Positions 50,481 through 58,282 of a DNA stretch of 64,000 nucleotides are shown here, piece after piece. The position numbers were made by a program, and so were the translations under genes. The stretch comes from Leifsonia sp. NPDC080035. GTDB taxonomy: Bacteria > Actinomycetota > Actinomycetes > Actinomycetales > Microbacteriaceae. The stretch's first letter is position 1. Every line of letters starts with the position of its first letter. The stretch is taken from positions 310,001 through 374,000 of the forward strand of contig NZ_CP157390.1 of assembly GCF_040050925.1 (NCBI RefSeq). The letters run 5' to 3'. The notes under the pieces are model-generated. The model saw only the letters and a program-made list of their open reading frames with translations. It was not told the DNA's origin and did not search any database.

Positions 50481-50861
50481 TCAGCCAGTTGCGCGCTCGG
50501 CGAGTGCCTCGTTGACGGGCGCGAACGCGACCCGGTCGAGAAGGAGTTCGATGGACACGATCGCGTCGTCGCGGATGGTGATCAGCTCGACGCACGGAAC
50601 CGCGCCGGCCGGGGTGTCGGTGACGAAGTCGTAGACCACGCAGCCGCGGTCGCCCTCGGCGAACACGTCGCGGATGTCGTTGCGCACGAGCGCGGGAAGC
50701 AGCCGCCGCAGCGCCGCGAGCCACTCCGGCTTGCCCAGGCGTCCGCCCGCGAACACCGCGGACAGGTCGTCCGCCAGCAGCTCGTCGACGGCATCCAGGT
50801 CTCCCTCGCCGACGGCTTCGATGTACCGGCGCGCGAGTCGCGCGGTCTCCGGTCCGTTCAT
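50481..50861 (-). CDS. SnoaL-like / nuclear transport factor 2-fold protein
   Basis: A 126-residue SnoaL-like protein: LARRYIEAVGEGDLDAVDELLADDLSAVFAG (helices and first strand), then KPEWLAALRRLLPAL and beta strands CVVYDFVT, VPCVELITIRDDAIVSIELLLD. Single-domain ligand-binding or isomerase fold; no function can be given. It interrupts the otherwise conserved ispDF-cysS spacing. GAGGACGTC ribosome site before the ATG. Confidence 0.72.
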   Translation of the reverse strand: MNGPETARLARRYIEAVGEGDLDAVDELLADDLSAVFAGGRLGKPEWLAALRRLLPALVRNDIRDVFAEGDRGCVVYDFVTDTPAGAVPCVELITIRDDAIVSIELLLDRVAFAPVNEALAERATG

Positions 50862-50919
50862 GACGTCCTCCCCTCGCGGCACGGCCGCGCCGCCGGGGTC
50901 AGGATACGGCGCGGGCGGC

Positions 50920-52074
50920 TCAGCGCACGAGGAGGGCCGTGGCGAACGCCGCGATGCCCTCACCGCGGCCCGTGAAGCCGAGGCCGTCCGTCGTCGTCGC
51001 GCTCACCGACACCGGGGCGTCGAGGATGCGCGAGAGCAAGGCCTCCGCCTCCACCCGCCGCGGCGCGAACTTCGGACGGTTGCCGACCACCTGCACCGAG
51101 ACGTTGCCGATGCGGTAGCCCTCCGCCTCCACCAACCGCCGCGCCTCGGCGAGGAAGACCTCGCCGTGCGCTCCGGAGAAGCGCGGGTCGCCTGTGCCGA
51201 AGACGCCGCCGATGTCGCCGAGTCCCGCGGCGGCGAGCAGGGCGTCCACGATCGCGTGCGCCACCGCGTCCCCGTCGCTGTGCCCGGCGAGTCCGGGCTC
51301 CCCCGGCCAGAGCAGGCCGGCGAGCCAGAGCTCGGCGTCCGGATCGAAGGCGTGCGTGTCGGTGCCGAAGCCGATGCGCGGCGGCGTCGTGCCGGAGAGC
51401 AGTTCCTTCGCGCGCCGCAGGTCCCACGGCGTCGTGATCTTGAAGGCGTGCGCGTCGCCGGGTACGACGGTGACGGGATGTCCGGCCGCGGCGACGAGTC
51501 CGGCGTCGTCTGTCTCGTCGGTCGTCGCCGCCTGGTACGCGGCGACGAGCTGCGCCCGGGGGAAGCCCTGCGGCGTCTGCACCGCGGACAGCTGGGAGCG
51601 GTCCACGGTCTCCCGGACCGTCCCGGTGCCGTCGACGCGCTTGATCGTGTCGCTGACCGGCAGGCCGGGGATCACGCCGCCTCCGGTGGCGTCCACCGCG
51701 TCCACCACGGCGTCGAAGAGCGCAGAGGGTGTGAGCGCGCGGGCGGCGTCGTGCACCAGCACGACCTCCACCGACGGGGCGAGCTCCGCCAGGCCGGCGG
51801 CCACGGAGCGCTGCCGGGTCTCGCCTCCGGCCACCACCGCCACCGGGGCGCCGAGCGCCGTCTCGCCGATGGCGGCGGCCTCCCCCACCCGGTCCGACGG
51901 GGCGACCACGATCAGCTGCGTGCGCTCGCTCATGCCGCGGGCGGCACGGATCGAGCGCTCCAGCAGGGTGAGGCCGGCGAGCGGGACGAACGCCTTCGGT
52001 GCCTGCGCACCGAGGCGGGTGCCGCTGCCTGCGGCGACGACGATGACCGCGATGCGGGGTTCCGGAGTGCTCAC
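50920..52074 (-). CDS. ispDF: Bifunctional IspD/IspF (MEP cytidylyltransferase / MECDP synthase)
   Basis: Two steps of the MEP isoprenoid pathway in one 384-residue chain. IspD domain (about 1-225): VVAAGSGTRLGAQAPKAFV, VVLVHDAARAL, TDDAGLV and HAFKITTPWDL. IspF domain (about 230-384): GFGTDTHAFDP, HSDGDAVAHAIVDALL with zinc ligands, DIGGVFGTGDPRFSG and ATTTDGLGFTGRGEGIAA. The fusion replaces the separate ispD and ispF found at this locus in mycobacteria. GTG start preceded by GGGGGGT and a TACGCT box 8 nt upstream. Confidence 0.93.
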   Translation of the reverse strand: MSTPEPRIAVIVVAAGSGTRLGAQAPKAFVPLAGLTLLERSIRAARGMSERTQLIVVAPSDRVGEAAAIGETALGAPVAVVAGGETRQRSVAAGLAELAPSVEVVLVHDAARALTPSALFDAVVDAVDATGGGVIPGLPVSDTIKRVDGTGTVRETVDRSQLSAVQTPQGFPRAQLVAAYQAATTDETDDAGLVAAAGHPVTVVPGDAHAFKITTPWDLRRAKELLSGTTPPRIGFGTDTHAFDPDAELWLAGLLWPGEPGLAGHSDGDAVAHAIVDALLAAAGLGDIGGVFGTGDPRFSGAHGEVFLAEARRLVEAEGYRIGNVSVQVVGNRPKFAPRRVEAEALLSRILDAPVSVSATTTDGLGFTGRGEGIAAFATALLVR

Positions 52075-52118
52075 CCCCCGAGCGTACCGACCGTCGGGGG
52101 CCGCGCGGGAACGAGGAA

Positions 52119-52146
52119 GGCCCCGCGGCACGAATGCCGCGGGGCC
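52119..52146 (-). terminator. UUCG-loop hairpin between carD and ispDF
   Basis: Perfect 12-bp GC-rich stem with a UUCG tetraloop when read on the minus strand, followed by TTCCTCGTTC. It sits 26 bp after the carD stop, so carD probably ends here with ispDF using its own promoter. Confidence 0.7.
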
Positions 52147-52171
52147 CGAAACCTCGATGGGTGGGAGACGC

Positions 52172-52654
52172 CTAGGAGGCGAGCACCTCGTCGAGCAGGC
52201 TGGACGCCTTCTCGTCGTCGGTCTTCTCCGCGAGAGCCAGCTCCGAGATGAGGATCTGGCGCGCCTTGGCGAGCATACGCTTCTCGCCGGCGGAGAGGCC
52301 GCGGTCCTGGTCGCGACGCCACAGGTCGCGGACCACCTCGGAGACCTTGATGACGTCGCCCGACGCCAGCTTCTCCAGGTTCGCCTTGTAACGGCGGGAC
52401 CAGTTGGTGGGCTCCTCGGTGAACGGAGCGCGCAGCACCTCGAAAACGCGGTCGAGGCCCTCCTTGCCGATGACGTCACGCACTCCGACGAGGTCGACGT
52501 TCTCGGCAGGGACCTCGATGGTGAGGTCGCCCTGCGTCACGTTGAGCTTGAGGTACAGCTTCTCTTCACCCTTGATGATTCTTTTCTTGACCTCGGTGAT
52601 CGTTGCAGCACCGTGGTGGGGGTAAACGACGGTTTCGCCAACCTCGAAAAGCAT
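52172..52654 (-). CDS. carD: CarD-family RNA polymerase-binding regulator
   Basis: A 160-residue CarD protein that stabilises open complexes at promoters, including those of rRNA. RNAP-interaction domain (about 1-60): MLFEVGETVVYPHHGAATI and EKLYLKLNVTQGDLTIEVP; C-terminal helical DNA-binding domain (about 70-155) with the conserved Trp in NWSRRYKANLEKLASGD and EVVRDLWRRD. Length equals mycobacterial CarD. A TATCCT box and GAAGGGA ribosome site precede the ATG. In M. tuberculosis the same neighbours (LpqE, IspD, IspF, CysS) surround it. Confidence 0.95.
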   Translation of the reverse strand: MLFEVGETVVYPHHGAATITEVKKRIIKGEEKLYLKLNVTQGDLTIEVPAENVDLVGVRDVIGKEGLDRVFEVLRAPFTEEPTNWSRRYKANLEKLASGDVIKVSEVVRDLWRRDQDRGLSAGEKRMLAKARQILISELALAEKTDDEKASSLLDEVLAS

Positions 52655-52831
52655 AGATATGTTGTCCCTTCAGCAATGAATAGGATACCACACGGGGCAC
52701 ATGCTAAGGTTCGCCCTCACACCTCCGCACCGGCCGGAGAGCCCTCGCGCATGCGATAAACTCGGACCGTAAATCCGCTTCGCACCCAGGCATCACCGCG
52801 CCGTCGAGCGGAACGATCGGGAGGTCATTCA

Positions 52832-53335
52832 GTGAAAGCTCGTGCCGCGGCGTCCGTCGTCCTCGCCCTGGCGGTCGCGTTCGGAACCGCAGGCTGCGGT
52901 CTTGTCGCCCCGCAGGCCACCACGAAGCACTACGACGCCAGCGACGGCGTGAGCGGATCCGTCGGCCAGATCGACGTGCGCAACGCGATGATCATCACCG
53001 ACGGCGTCGGCGGAAAGGTCGGCAACCTCGTCGTCACCCTGGTGAACAACGACGCCAAGAGCCACCGTGTCGCCGTCACCTCGGGCGAGAGCAGCGCGAA
53101 GGCGTTCGTCACCGTCCAGCCCGGCCAGGTGAAGCAGGTCGGAACGACCCCGGACGAGGCGTCGGCCAGCAACATCTTCCTCACGCCGTTCACGGCGCTC
53201 CCCGGCGCCCTCTACCCGGTGTACTTCCAGTACGCCGACGAGACCGGCGCGAAGCTGGACGTCCCCGTCCTCGACGGCGGCCTCGAGGAGTACAAGGACC
53301 TCGTCCCCCCGACGATCCTCCCCGCGCAGCAGTAG
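52832..53335 (+). CDS. LpqE-like lipoprotein
   Basis: A 167-residue exported lipoprotein: signal peptide with lipobox FGTAGC and acylated Cys22, then a single beta-rich domain (about 45-155) with IDVRNAMIITDGVGGKVGNLVVTLVN in part and FLTPFTALPGALYPVYFQYAD. No Met/His copper motif is present. Its place divergent from carD is the same as LpqE next to CarD in M. tuberculosis, which supports orthology. Function unknown. GTG start with GGGAGG upstream. Confidence 0.75.
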   Translation: MKARAAASVVLALAVAFGTAGCGLVAPQATTKHYDASDGVSGSVGQIDVRNAMIITDGVGGKVGNLVVTLVNNDAKSHRVAVTSGESSAKAFVTVQPGQVKQVGTTPDEASASNIFLTPFTALPGALYPVYFQYADETGAKLDVPVLDGGLEEYKDLVPPTILPAQQ

Positions 53336-53350
53336 CGCGGCTCGGACACG

Positions 53351-53384
53351 AGAACGCCCCCGCCCGGAAGGGTGGGGGCGTTCT
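53351..53384. terminator. Two-way terminator between lpqE-like and regX3 genes
   Basis: AGAACGCCCCC / GGGGGCGTTCT, perfect 11-bp stem with a 12-nt loop, TTCT on the plus side; convergent gene ends on both sides. Confidence 0.75.
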
Positions 53385-53398
53385 GCCGTCCGGCCGGC

Positions 53399-54082
53399 TC
53401 AGCCGTTGAAGCGGTAGCCGAGCCCGCGCACGGTGACGAGCATCTGCGGGTCAGACGGGCTCTCCTCGATGCGGGAGCGGATGCGCTTGATGTGCACGTC
53501 CAGCGTCTTGGTGTCGCCGAAGTAGTCGCTCCCCCACACCCGGTCGATCAGCTGGCCACGGGTCAGCACGCGTCCGGCGTTGCGGAGCAGCAGCTCCAGC
53601 AGCTCGAATTCCTTCAGCGGCATGGAGATCTCGGAACCGTTCACGGCGACCGTGTGCCGGTCGACGTCCATCCGCACCGTGCCCGCCTCGAGGATGCCGT
53701 CGTCCGCCAGCTCCGTCTCGTCCACCCGCCGGCGGAGCACCGCGCGGATGCGGGCGAGCAGCTCGCGGGAGGAGTACGGCTTCGTCACGTAGTCGTCGGC
53801 GCCGAGCTCCAGCCCGACCACGATGTCCACCTCGGAGTCCTTCGCGGTGAGCATGATGATCGGCACCGTCGAGCGGGTGCGGATCTCGCGGCACACCTCG
53901 GTGCCGGGGATGCCCGGCAGCATCAGGTCCAGCAGGACGAGGTCGGCACCGGTGCGGTCGAACTCCGCCAGCGCGGTGGGGCCGTCCTCGGCCACGGTCA
54001 CGTCGTAGCCCTCACGCTTCAGCAGGTACGCGAGCGGCTCGCTGAGCGCGGCCTCGTCCTCGACGAGCAGGATGCTTGTCAC
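53399..54082 (-). CDS. regX3: Two-component response regulator RegX3
   Basis: OmpR/PhoB-type regulator, 227 residues. Receiver domain 1-115 with phosphoacceptor Asp52 (LVLLDLMLPG), Thr in IIMLTAKD and Lys in YVTKPYSSREL; winged-helix DNA-binding domain (about 130-227) with MPLKEFELLELLLRNAGRVLTR and TLDVHIKRIRSRIE. Acts with SenX3 in the phosphate-starvation response. GTG start inside the senX3 stop (GTGA). Confidence 0.92.
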   Translation of the reverse strand: MTSILLVEDEAALSEPLAYLLKREGYDVTVAEDGPTALAEFDRTGADLVLLDLMLPGIPGTEVCREIRTRSTVPIIMLTAKDSEVDIVVGLELGADDYVTKPYSSRELLARIRAVLRRRVDETELADDGILEAGTVRMDVDRHTVAVNGSEISMPLKEFELLELLLRNAGRVLTRGQLIDRVWGSDYFGDTKTLDVHIKRIRSRIEESPSDPQMLVTVRGLGYRFNG

Positions 54083-55230
54083 TGGTTCTCTCCTATCGGG
54101 GGACGGATGGTGGATGCCTCGGGCAGCCGGATGGTGAAGGTGGACCCGCGGCCGGGCTGCGACCAGACGCGCACCTCGCCGCCGTGGTTCTGCACGGCGT
54201 GCTTCACGATCGAGAGGCCGAGGCCGGTGCCGCCGGTGTTGCGCGACCGGGCCTGATCGACGCGGAAGAAGCGCTCGAACACGCGGTCGAGGTCGTCCTC
54301 CGGGATGCCCTCGCCCTGGTCGGTGACCGCGATCTCGACGACGCCGTCGACCGAGCGCACGCCGATCCCGATCCGCGAGTCGTCCGGCGAGTACTGGATG
54401 GCGTTGGAGATGAGGTTGTGCACCGCCGTGACGAGCAGCGCCTCGTTGCCGATCACCAGCGCATCCTTCTCGCCGCGCATCGCGATCTCGATGTTCCGCG
54501 ACTCCGCCGCCACCCGGTTCTGGTCGATGGCGGACTTGACCACGTTCCGCGCGGAGAGCTCCTCGGCGTCCCCCAGGGCGTCGGCCGCCTGCAGACGGCT
54601 GAGCTCGATGATGTCCTGCGTGATGCGGGCGAGCCGGGACGCCTCCTCGCTCAGCCGCAGCGCGAACCGGCGCACCTGCTCCGGGTCGTCGGACGCGTCG
54701 TCCAGCGCCTCGGCGAGCAGCGACACCGCGCCGATCGGCGTCTTCAGCTCGTGGCTGATGTTGGCGACGAAGTCGCGGCGCACGGAGTCCAGGCGGAACG
54801 ACTCTGTGCGGTCCTCCGCGAGCAGCAGGATGTACCGGGAGCCGAGACGGGCGACCCGCACGCTCAGGTGGATGTTCGCGTCGCCGAACGGCCCGCGCGC
54901 GAGCTCGCACTCCTCCGTGGCGGGCTCGCCGGTGCGGCGGACCCGGTCGACGATGTCGACGAGGTACGGGTGCACGAGGGCGCCGTTCCAGACCAGGCCG
55001 ATCGCGTGCGCCCCCGGGGACGCCTTGATGACGTTGTTCGACGGGTCGAGCACGACGCCGGCGGACTCCATCGCGTCGAGCACCTGGTCGACACCGTCCG
55101 GGACGCTCGGGCTCACCACTTGCGCGGCGTGATCGCCGCGCCGCGCGGCGATGTGCAGGATCCACACGAAACCGGCGCCGACGACGAGCCCGAGGCCCAG
55201 CGAGAGCAGCACCAACCAGGCGGAGTCCAT
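54079..55230 (-). CDS. senX3: Sensor histidine kinase SenX3
   Basis: A 383-residue phosphate-sensing kinase. One N-terminal membrane helix (about 4-27), a PAS-like domain (about 45-145), dimerisation/phosphoacceptor box with His160 in DFVANISHELKTPIGAV, and ATPase domain with N, G1 and G2 boxes (VHNLISNAIQYSPDDS, VTDQGEGIPEDDLDRVFERFF, GGTGLGLSIVKHAVQNHGG). Single-helix anchoring is as in mycobacterial SenX3. TACGCT lies 7 nt before the ATG, so probably leaderless. Divergent from phoU. Confidence 0.92.
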   Translation of the reverse strand: MDSAWLVLLSLGLGLVVGAGFVWILHIAARRGDHAAQVVSPSVPDGVDQVLDAMESAGVVLDPSNNVIKASPGAHAIGLVWNGALVHPYLVDIVDRVRRTGEPATEECELARGPFGDANIHLSVRVARLGSRYILLLAEDRTESFRLDSVRRDFVANISHELKTPIGAVSLLAEALDDASDDPEQVRRFALRLSEEASRLARITQDIIELSRLQAADALGDAEELSARNVVKSAIDQNRVAAESRNIEIAMRGEKDALVIGNEALLVTAVHNLISNAIQYSPDDSRIGIGVRSVDGVVEIAVTDQGEGIPEDDLDRVFERFFRVDQARSRNTGGTGLGLSIVKHAVQNHGGEVRVWSQPGRGSTFTIRLPEASTIRPPIGENQ

Positions 55231-55237
55231 AGCTGCA

Positions 55238-55243
55238 AGCGTA
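55238..55243 (-). promoter_or_regulatory. Putative -10 box, leaderless start of senX3
   Basis: TACGCT, 7-nt gap (TGCAGCT) to the ATG at 55230. Confidence 0.5.
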
Positions 55244-55314
55244 GGGGACGCGTCACGCGCCGGATGGACGCATCCCGCCTGCCGCCGCGTGTTTTCGCGG
55301 GTACGTTAGACAGT

Positions 55315-55347
55315 GTTCAGGCGCACGGCACCAACCGTTAACCTGAC
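55315..55347. promoter_or_regulatory. Possible Pho-box direct repeats between senX3 and phoU
   Basis: Three 11-bp units in register: GTTCAGGCGCA, CGGCACCAACC and GTTAACCTGAC. The outer two resemble the GTTCACC-type unit of actinobacterial PHO boxes; the middle one does not. Confidence 0.35.
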
Positions 55348-55427
55348 GCGACGACCATGCTGCACGGGGTCAGACGACCCCGTATCCCGCGTGCGTGCGC
55401 GCACGCCCAGGAAGGACCTCATACCCC

Positions 55428-56087
55428 ATGCGCGAAGTTTTCCAGCAGGAGCTTGCCGAAGTCCAGGACCGGCTCGTCGAGATCGCCGAGCTGGTCGTCC
55501 GCTCGATCGAGAACGCCACCGCGGCGTTCACGGAGTCGGACGTCTCGCTCGCCGAGGACGTGATCGCCAACGACCACAAGATCGACGAGCTGACGGTGCT
55601 GCTGGACGAGCTGTCCATCCAGATCCTCGCCCGCCAGCAGCCGGTCGCCCGCGACCTGCGCATCGTCGTCAGCGCGCTGCGCATCAGCGCCTCGCTGGAG
55701 CGGATGGGCGACATGGCGGAGCACATCGCCCAGCTCGCCCGATACCGCTTTCCGGACAAGGTCGTCCCGAAGTCGCTGCGCGCCACCTTCGCCGAGATGG
55801 GCCGCCTGGATGTGGCGATCGCGCAGAAGCTCGCGGAGCTGCTGCGCACGCAGGACATCCGGCTCGCCGACGAGATCCGCAACGACGACGACGACATCGA
55901 CGAGCTGCACGCCAGTGTCTTCGACAAGGTGCTCGGCGAGACCTGGAAGGGCCAGGCCGTCGACACGGTCGACGCGACCCTCGCCTCCCGCTACCACGAG
56001 CGCTTCGCGGACCACGCGGTGTCGATCGCGAAGAAGGTCCAGTACCTCGCGACCGGTGACTGGGCCCCCGAGCTCGCCGCCCCCTGA
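55428..56087 (+). CDS. phoU: Phosphate signalling/transport regulator PhoU
   Basis: A 219-residue all-helical PhoU with the usual two three-helix bundles: MREVFQQELAEVQDRLVEIAEL and the E/DxxxD metal motifs DVIANDHKIDELTVLLDELS in bundle 1, and EIRNDDDDIDELHASVFDKVL in bundle 2; RIVVSALRISASLERMGDMAEHI in part is the conserved middle. PhoU links the Pst transporter with the SenX3/RegX3 pair, which lies divergently next to it. GAAGGAC ribosome site 8 nt before the ATG. Confidence 0.93.
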   Translation: MREVFQQELAEVQDRLVEIAELVVRSIENATAAFTESDVSLAEDVIANDHKIDELTVLLDELSIQILARQQPVARDLRIVVSALRISASLERMGDMAEHIAQLARYRFPDKVVPKSLRATFAEMGRLDVAIAQKLAELLRTQDIRLADEIRNDDDDIDELHASVFDKVLGETWKGQAVDTVDATLASRYHERFADHAVSIAKKVQYLATGDWAPELAAP

Positions 56088-56108
56088 CCCTCCCCGCTCT
56101 CGACCCCG

Positions 56109-56145
56109 ACCGCCGAGTGCGCGAATAGTCCGCGTACTCGGCGGT
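56109..56145. terminator. Terminator hairpin after phoU
   Basis: ACCGCCGAGT / ACTCGGCGGT, perfect 10-bp stem with a 17-nt loop, followed by TCTTTG on the plus strand. A third copy of the right arm occurs at 56165-56175, which could allow an alternative pairing. Confidence 0.7.
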
Positions 56146-56176
56146 TCTTTGTCGATTCTTTGCGTACTCGGCGGTG

Positions 56177-56635
56177 CTAGGCGAGGGGAATGCGGGCGGC
56201 GACGCGGCGCTGGGAGTGCGGGGCGCGCTCGACGAGCGCCAGCTCGGTGACGGTGGCGTGGTCGCCGGGATCCAGCGCGGTGTGACGTTGCCGTGTGGCG
56301 TGCGGGCGGTAGCCGTCCAGGATGTGGTGCCGGTCGTGGATGCGCGCGCCGGCGGCCTCGAGCGCGCGCACCGCATCCCGGTGCAGGGCGAGGAGCGCCG
56401 GCGAGGGGTGCAGCAGCGTCACCGGGATGTCCCGGCGCCGCCCGAAGGCGGCCCGCTCCCCCGCGACGACCCGCACCGCCGGCGACCGCGGGAGCAGCGC
56501 GGCCACGGCCTGCGCGTCGAGCTCGGTCTCGAACGGCGGCACGATGGTCACGTGCAGCGGCCAGTCGCCGCTGGAGAACACGTCGTCGCCGCGTCCCTTC
56601 AGGAACGCGACGACGACGAAGGTGCTGAGGGCCGT
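56177..56635 (-). CDS. 2'-5' RNA ligase / phosphoesterase-like protein (start uncertain)
   Basis: A 2H-phosphoesterase-fold protein of about 153 residues: FVVVAFLKGRGDDVF, first HxT in DWPLHVTIVPPFETEL, and the second His motif DGYRPHATRQRHTA. It would hydrolyse or ligate 2'-5' or cyclic phosphodiesters. No ATG, GTG or TTG is available before the first beta strand: the frame upstream lies within gpmA, and the first codons after the gpmA stop are ACG GCC CTC. I set the start at that ACG, 3 nt past the gpmA TAG, as the best fit; the first in-frame GTG (in DDVF) would remove the core strand. Confidence 0.6.
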   Translation of the reverse strand, partial: TALSTFVVVAFLKGRGDDVFSSGDWPLHVTIVPPFETELDAQAVAALLPRSPAVRVVAGERAAFGRRRDIPVTLLHPSPALLALHRDAVRALEAAGARIHDRHHILDGYRPHATRQRHTALDPGDHATVTELALVERAPHSQRRVAARIPLA

Positions 56636-56637
56636 GG

Positions 56638-57387
56638 CTACTTCTTGCCCTGCGCGGCGACCGCGGCGGCACCGGCGGCGGCGGCCTCCGGGTCCAGGTA
56701 GGCGGCGGGCTCGATGGGACGGAACGACTCGTCGAGCCGGTAGACCAGCGGGATGCCGGTGGGGATGTTGAGCTCGGCGATGTCCTCGTCGGAGATGCCG
56801 TCGAGGTGCTTGACGAGCGCGCGCAGCGAATTGCCGTGCGCGGTGACGAGGACCGTCTTGCCCTCGGTGAGGCTCTTCGTGATGTCCGACTCCCAGTAGG
56901 GAAGCATCCGGGCGATGACGTCCTTGAGGCACTCGGTGCGGGGCAGGTCGTCGCCGAGGTCGGCGTAGCGCGGGTCGTGCGCCTGCGACCACTCGCTGTG
57001 GTCGGGCAGCGGCGGCGGCGGGACGTCGAAGGAGCGACGCCAGAGCTGGAACTGCTCGGGGCCGTACTTCTCGAGGGTGTCCGCCTTGTCGAGGCCCTGC
57101 AGCGCACCGTAGTGACGCTCGTTGAGGCGCCAGGTGCGCTCGACCGGGATCCACAGCCGGTCGGCGACATCGAGCGCGTAGTTCGCGGTCTGGATGGCGC
57201 GGGTCAGCACCGACGTGTAAAGGATGTCGGGCGTCAGGCCGGAGGCGGCCAGCAGCTCGCCGGCGCGCTTCGCCTCGGCGACGCCCTGCTCGCTGAGCCG
57301 GACATCGACCCAGCCGGTGAACAGGTTCTTCTGGTTCCACTCGCTGTTGCCGTGGCGGAGGAGGATCAAGGTGTAGGGGGCGGACAT
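56638..57387 (-). CDS. gpmA: 2,3-bisphosphoglycerate-dependent phosphoglycerate mutase
   Basis: Glycolytic enzyme converting 3- and 2-phosphoglycerate. 249 residues: phospho-His in LILLRHGNSEWNQKNLFTGW, LTRAIQTANYAL, RLNERHYGALQGLDKADT, and the second catalytic His in VTAHGNSLRALVKHLDG. The Ala-rich C-terminus (AAAAGAAAVAAQGKK) is longer than usual. Only 17 bp separate its ATG from the divergent methyltransferase ATG, so its promoter must overlap that gene or be leaderless (CAAGAT 7 nt upstream). Confidence 0.95.
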   Translation of the reverse strand: MSAPYTLILLRHGNSEWNQKNLFTGWVDVRLSEQGVAEAKRAGELLAASGLTPDILYTSVLTRAIQTANYALDVADRLWIPVERTWRLNERHYGALQGLDKADTLEKYGPEQFQLWRRSFDVPPPPLPDHSEWSQAHDPRYADLGDDLPRTECLKDVIARMLPYWESDITKSLTEGKTVLVTAHGNSLRALVKHLDGISDEDIAELNIPTGIPLVYRLDESFRPIEPAAYLDPEAAAAGAAAVAAQGKK

Positions 57388-57392
57388 GGAAA

Positions 57393-57398
57393 TAATCT
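57393..57398 (+). promoter_or_regulatory. Putative -10 box, leaderless start of methyltransferase gene
   Basis: TAATCT, 6-nt gap (TGTCAC) to the ATG at 57405, within a 17-bp divergent gap. Confidence 0.5.
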
Positions 57399-57404
57399 TG
57401 TCAC

Positions 57405-58253
57405 ATGCCCTCGAGAGCGATCAGCGCCGTGACGCCGCACGGCGGCGCGGTCGGCGCGGTCACCCGCGGCACCACCAACACGAACCGGCTGCGGCGGGTC
57501 GACCGCTGGATCGCAGCGCAGCCACTGCTTCGCCGCACCGCCGATCCGCTCGTCGTCGACCTCGGCTATGGCGCGAGCGGGGTGACGGCGTTCGAGCTGC
57601 ACCAGCGGCTGGCGAAGGCCCGGCCGGACGTGGAGGTCGTCGGCCTCGAGATCGAGCCGGGCCGGGTGCGGTTCGCGCGGGAGCAGCTGCGGGAGGTGCG
57701 CGAGGGCGGCACCGGTTTCGACCAGGACGCGCGCATCCGGTTCGACGTCGGCGGCTTCGAGGTGCCGCTGCCGGACGGGCGGCTGGCCGCGGTGATCCGG
57801 GCGTTCAACGTGCTGCGCCAGTACGACGAGGGCGAGGTCGCGGCGGCGTGGCAGCGGATGCGCTCGCGCCTGCAGCCGGACGGCATCCTCGTCGAGGGCA
57901 CCTGCGACGAGATCGGCCGCGTCGCGAGCTGGGTCGCCGTCGGCCGGGAGGGGCCGCGAACGCTCACGGTGTCGCTGCGCCTGACAGGCCTGGAGGCTCC
58001 GTCGATCGTGGCGGAGCGCCTGCCGAAGGCGCTCATCCACCGCAACGTCCCCGGCGAGCGCGTCCACGACTTCCTGCGGGACCTCGACCGCGCCTGGCGG
58101 GTGAACGCGCCGCTGGCGCCATACGGTCCGAGGCAGCGCTGGATCGCGGCGGTGCAGGGGATGCGGGACTCGGGCTGGCCGGTGGCCGGTGGGAGGACGC
58201 GGTGGCGGCTCGGCGAACTCACCGTTGCCTGGGCCTCCGTCGCCCCGCGCTGA
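57405..58253 (+). CDS. Class I SAM-dependent methyltransferase-like protein
   Basis: A 282-residue protein with a Rossmann-type core. The SAM-binding motif I is ADPLVVDLGYGASGVTAFEL (about 47-66), an acidic residue follows in VVGLEIEPGRV, and motif IV-like AAVIRAFNVLRQY plus RLQPDGILVEGTCDEIG follow. The C-terminal 100 residues are not assignable. No substrate can be proposed; the family is found next to gpmA in related actinobacteria as far as I recall. Head to head with gpmA. Confidence 0.75.
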   Translation: MPSRAISAVTPHGGAVGAVTRGTTNTNRLRRVDRWIAAQPLLRRTADPLVVDLGYGASGVTAFELHQRLAKARPDVEVVGLEIEPGRVRFAREQLREVREGGTGFDQDARIRFDVGGFEVPLPDGRLAAVIRAFNVLRQYDEGEVAAAWQRMRSRLQPDGILVEGTCDEIGRVASWVAVGREGPRTLTVSLRLTGLEAPSIVAERLPKALIHRNVPGERVHDFLRDLDRAWRVNAPLAPYGPRQRWIAAVQGMRDSGWPVAGGRTRWRLGELTVAWASVAPR

Positions 58254-58282
58254 GCTGCTTCCCGTTCGCCGAGGGGCGCGGG

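Noticed and set aside
50861..50963. Longer start for the SnoaL-like protein
   Set aside because: The upstream residues are Arg/Pro-rich and the ATG at 50861 has a GAGGAC ribosome site.
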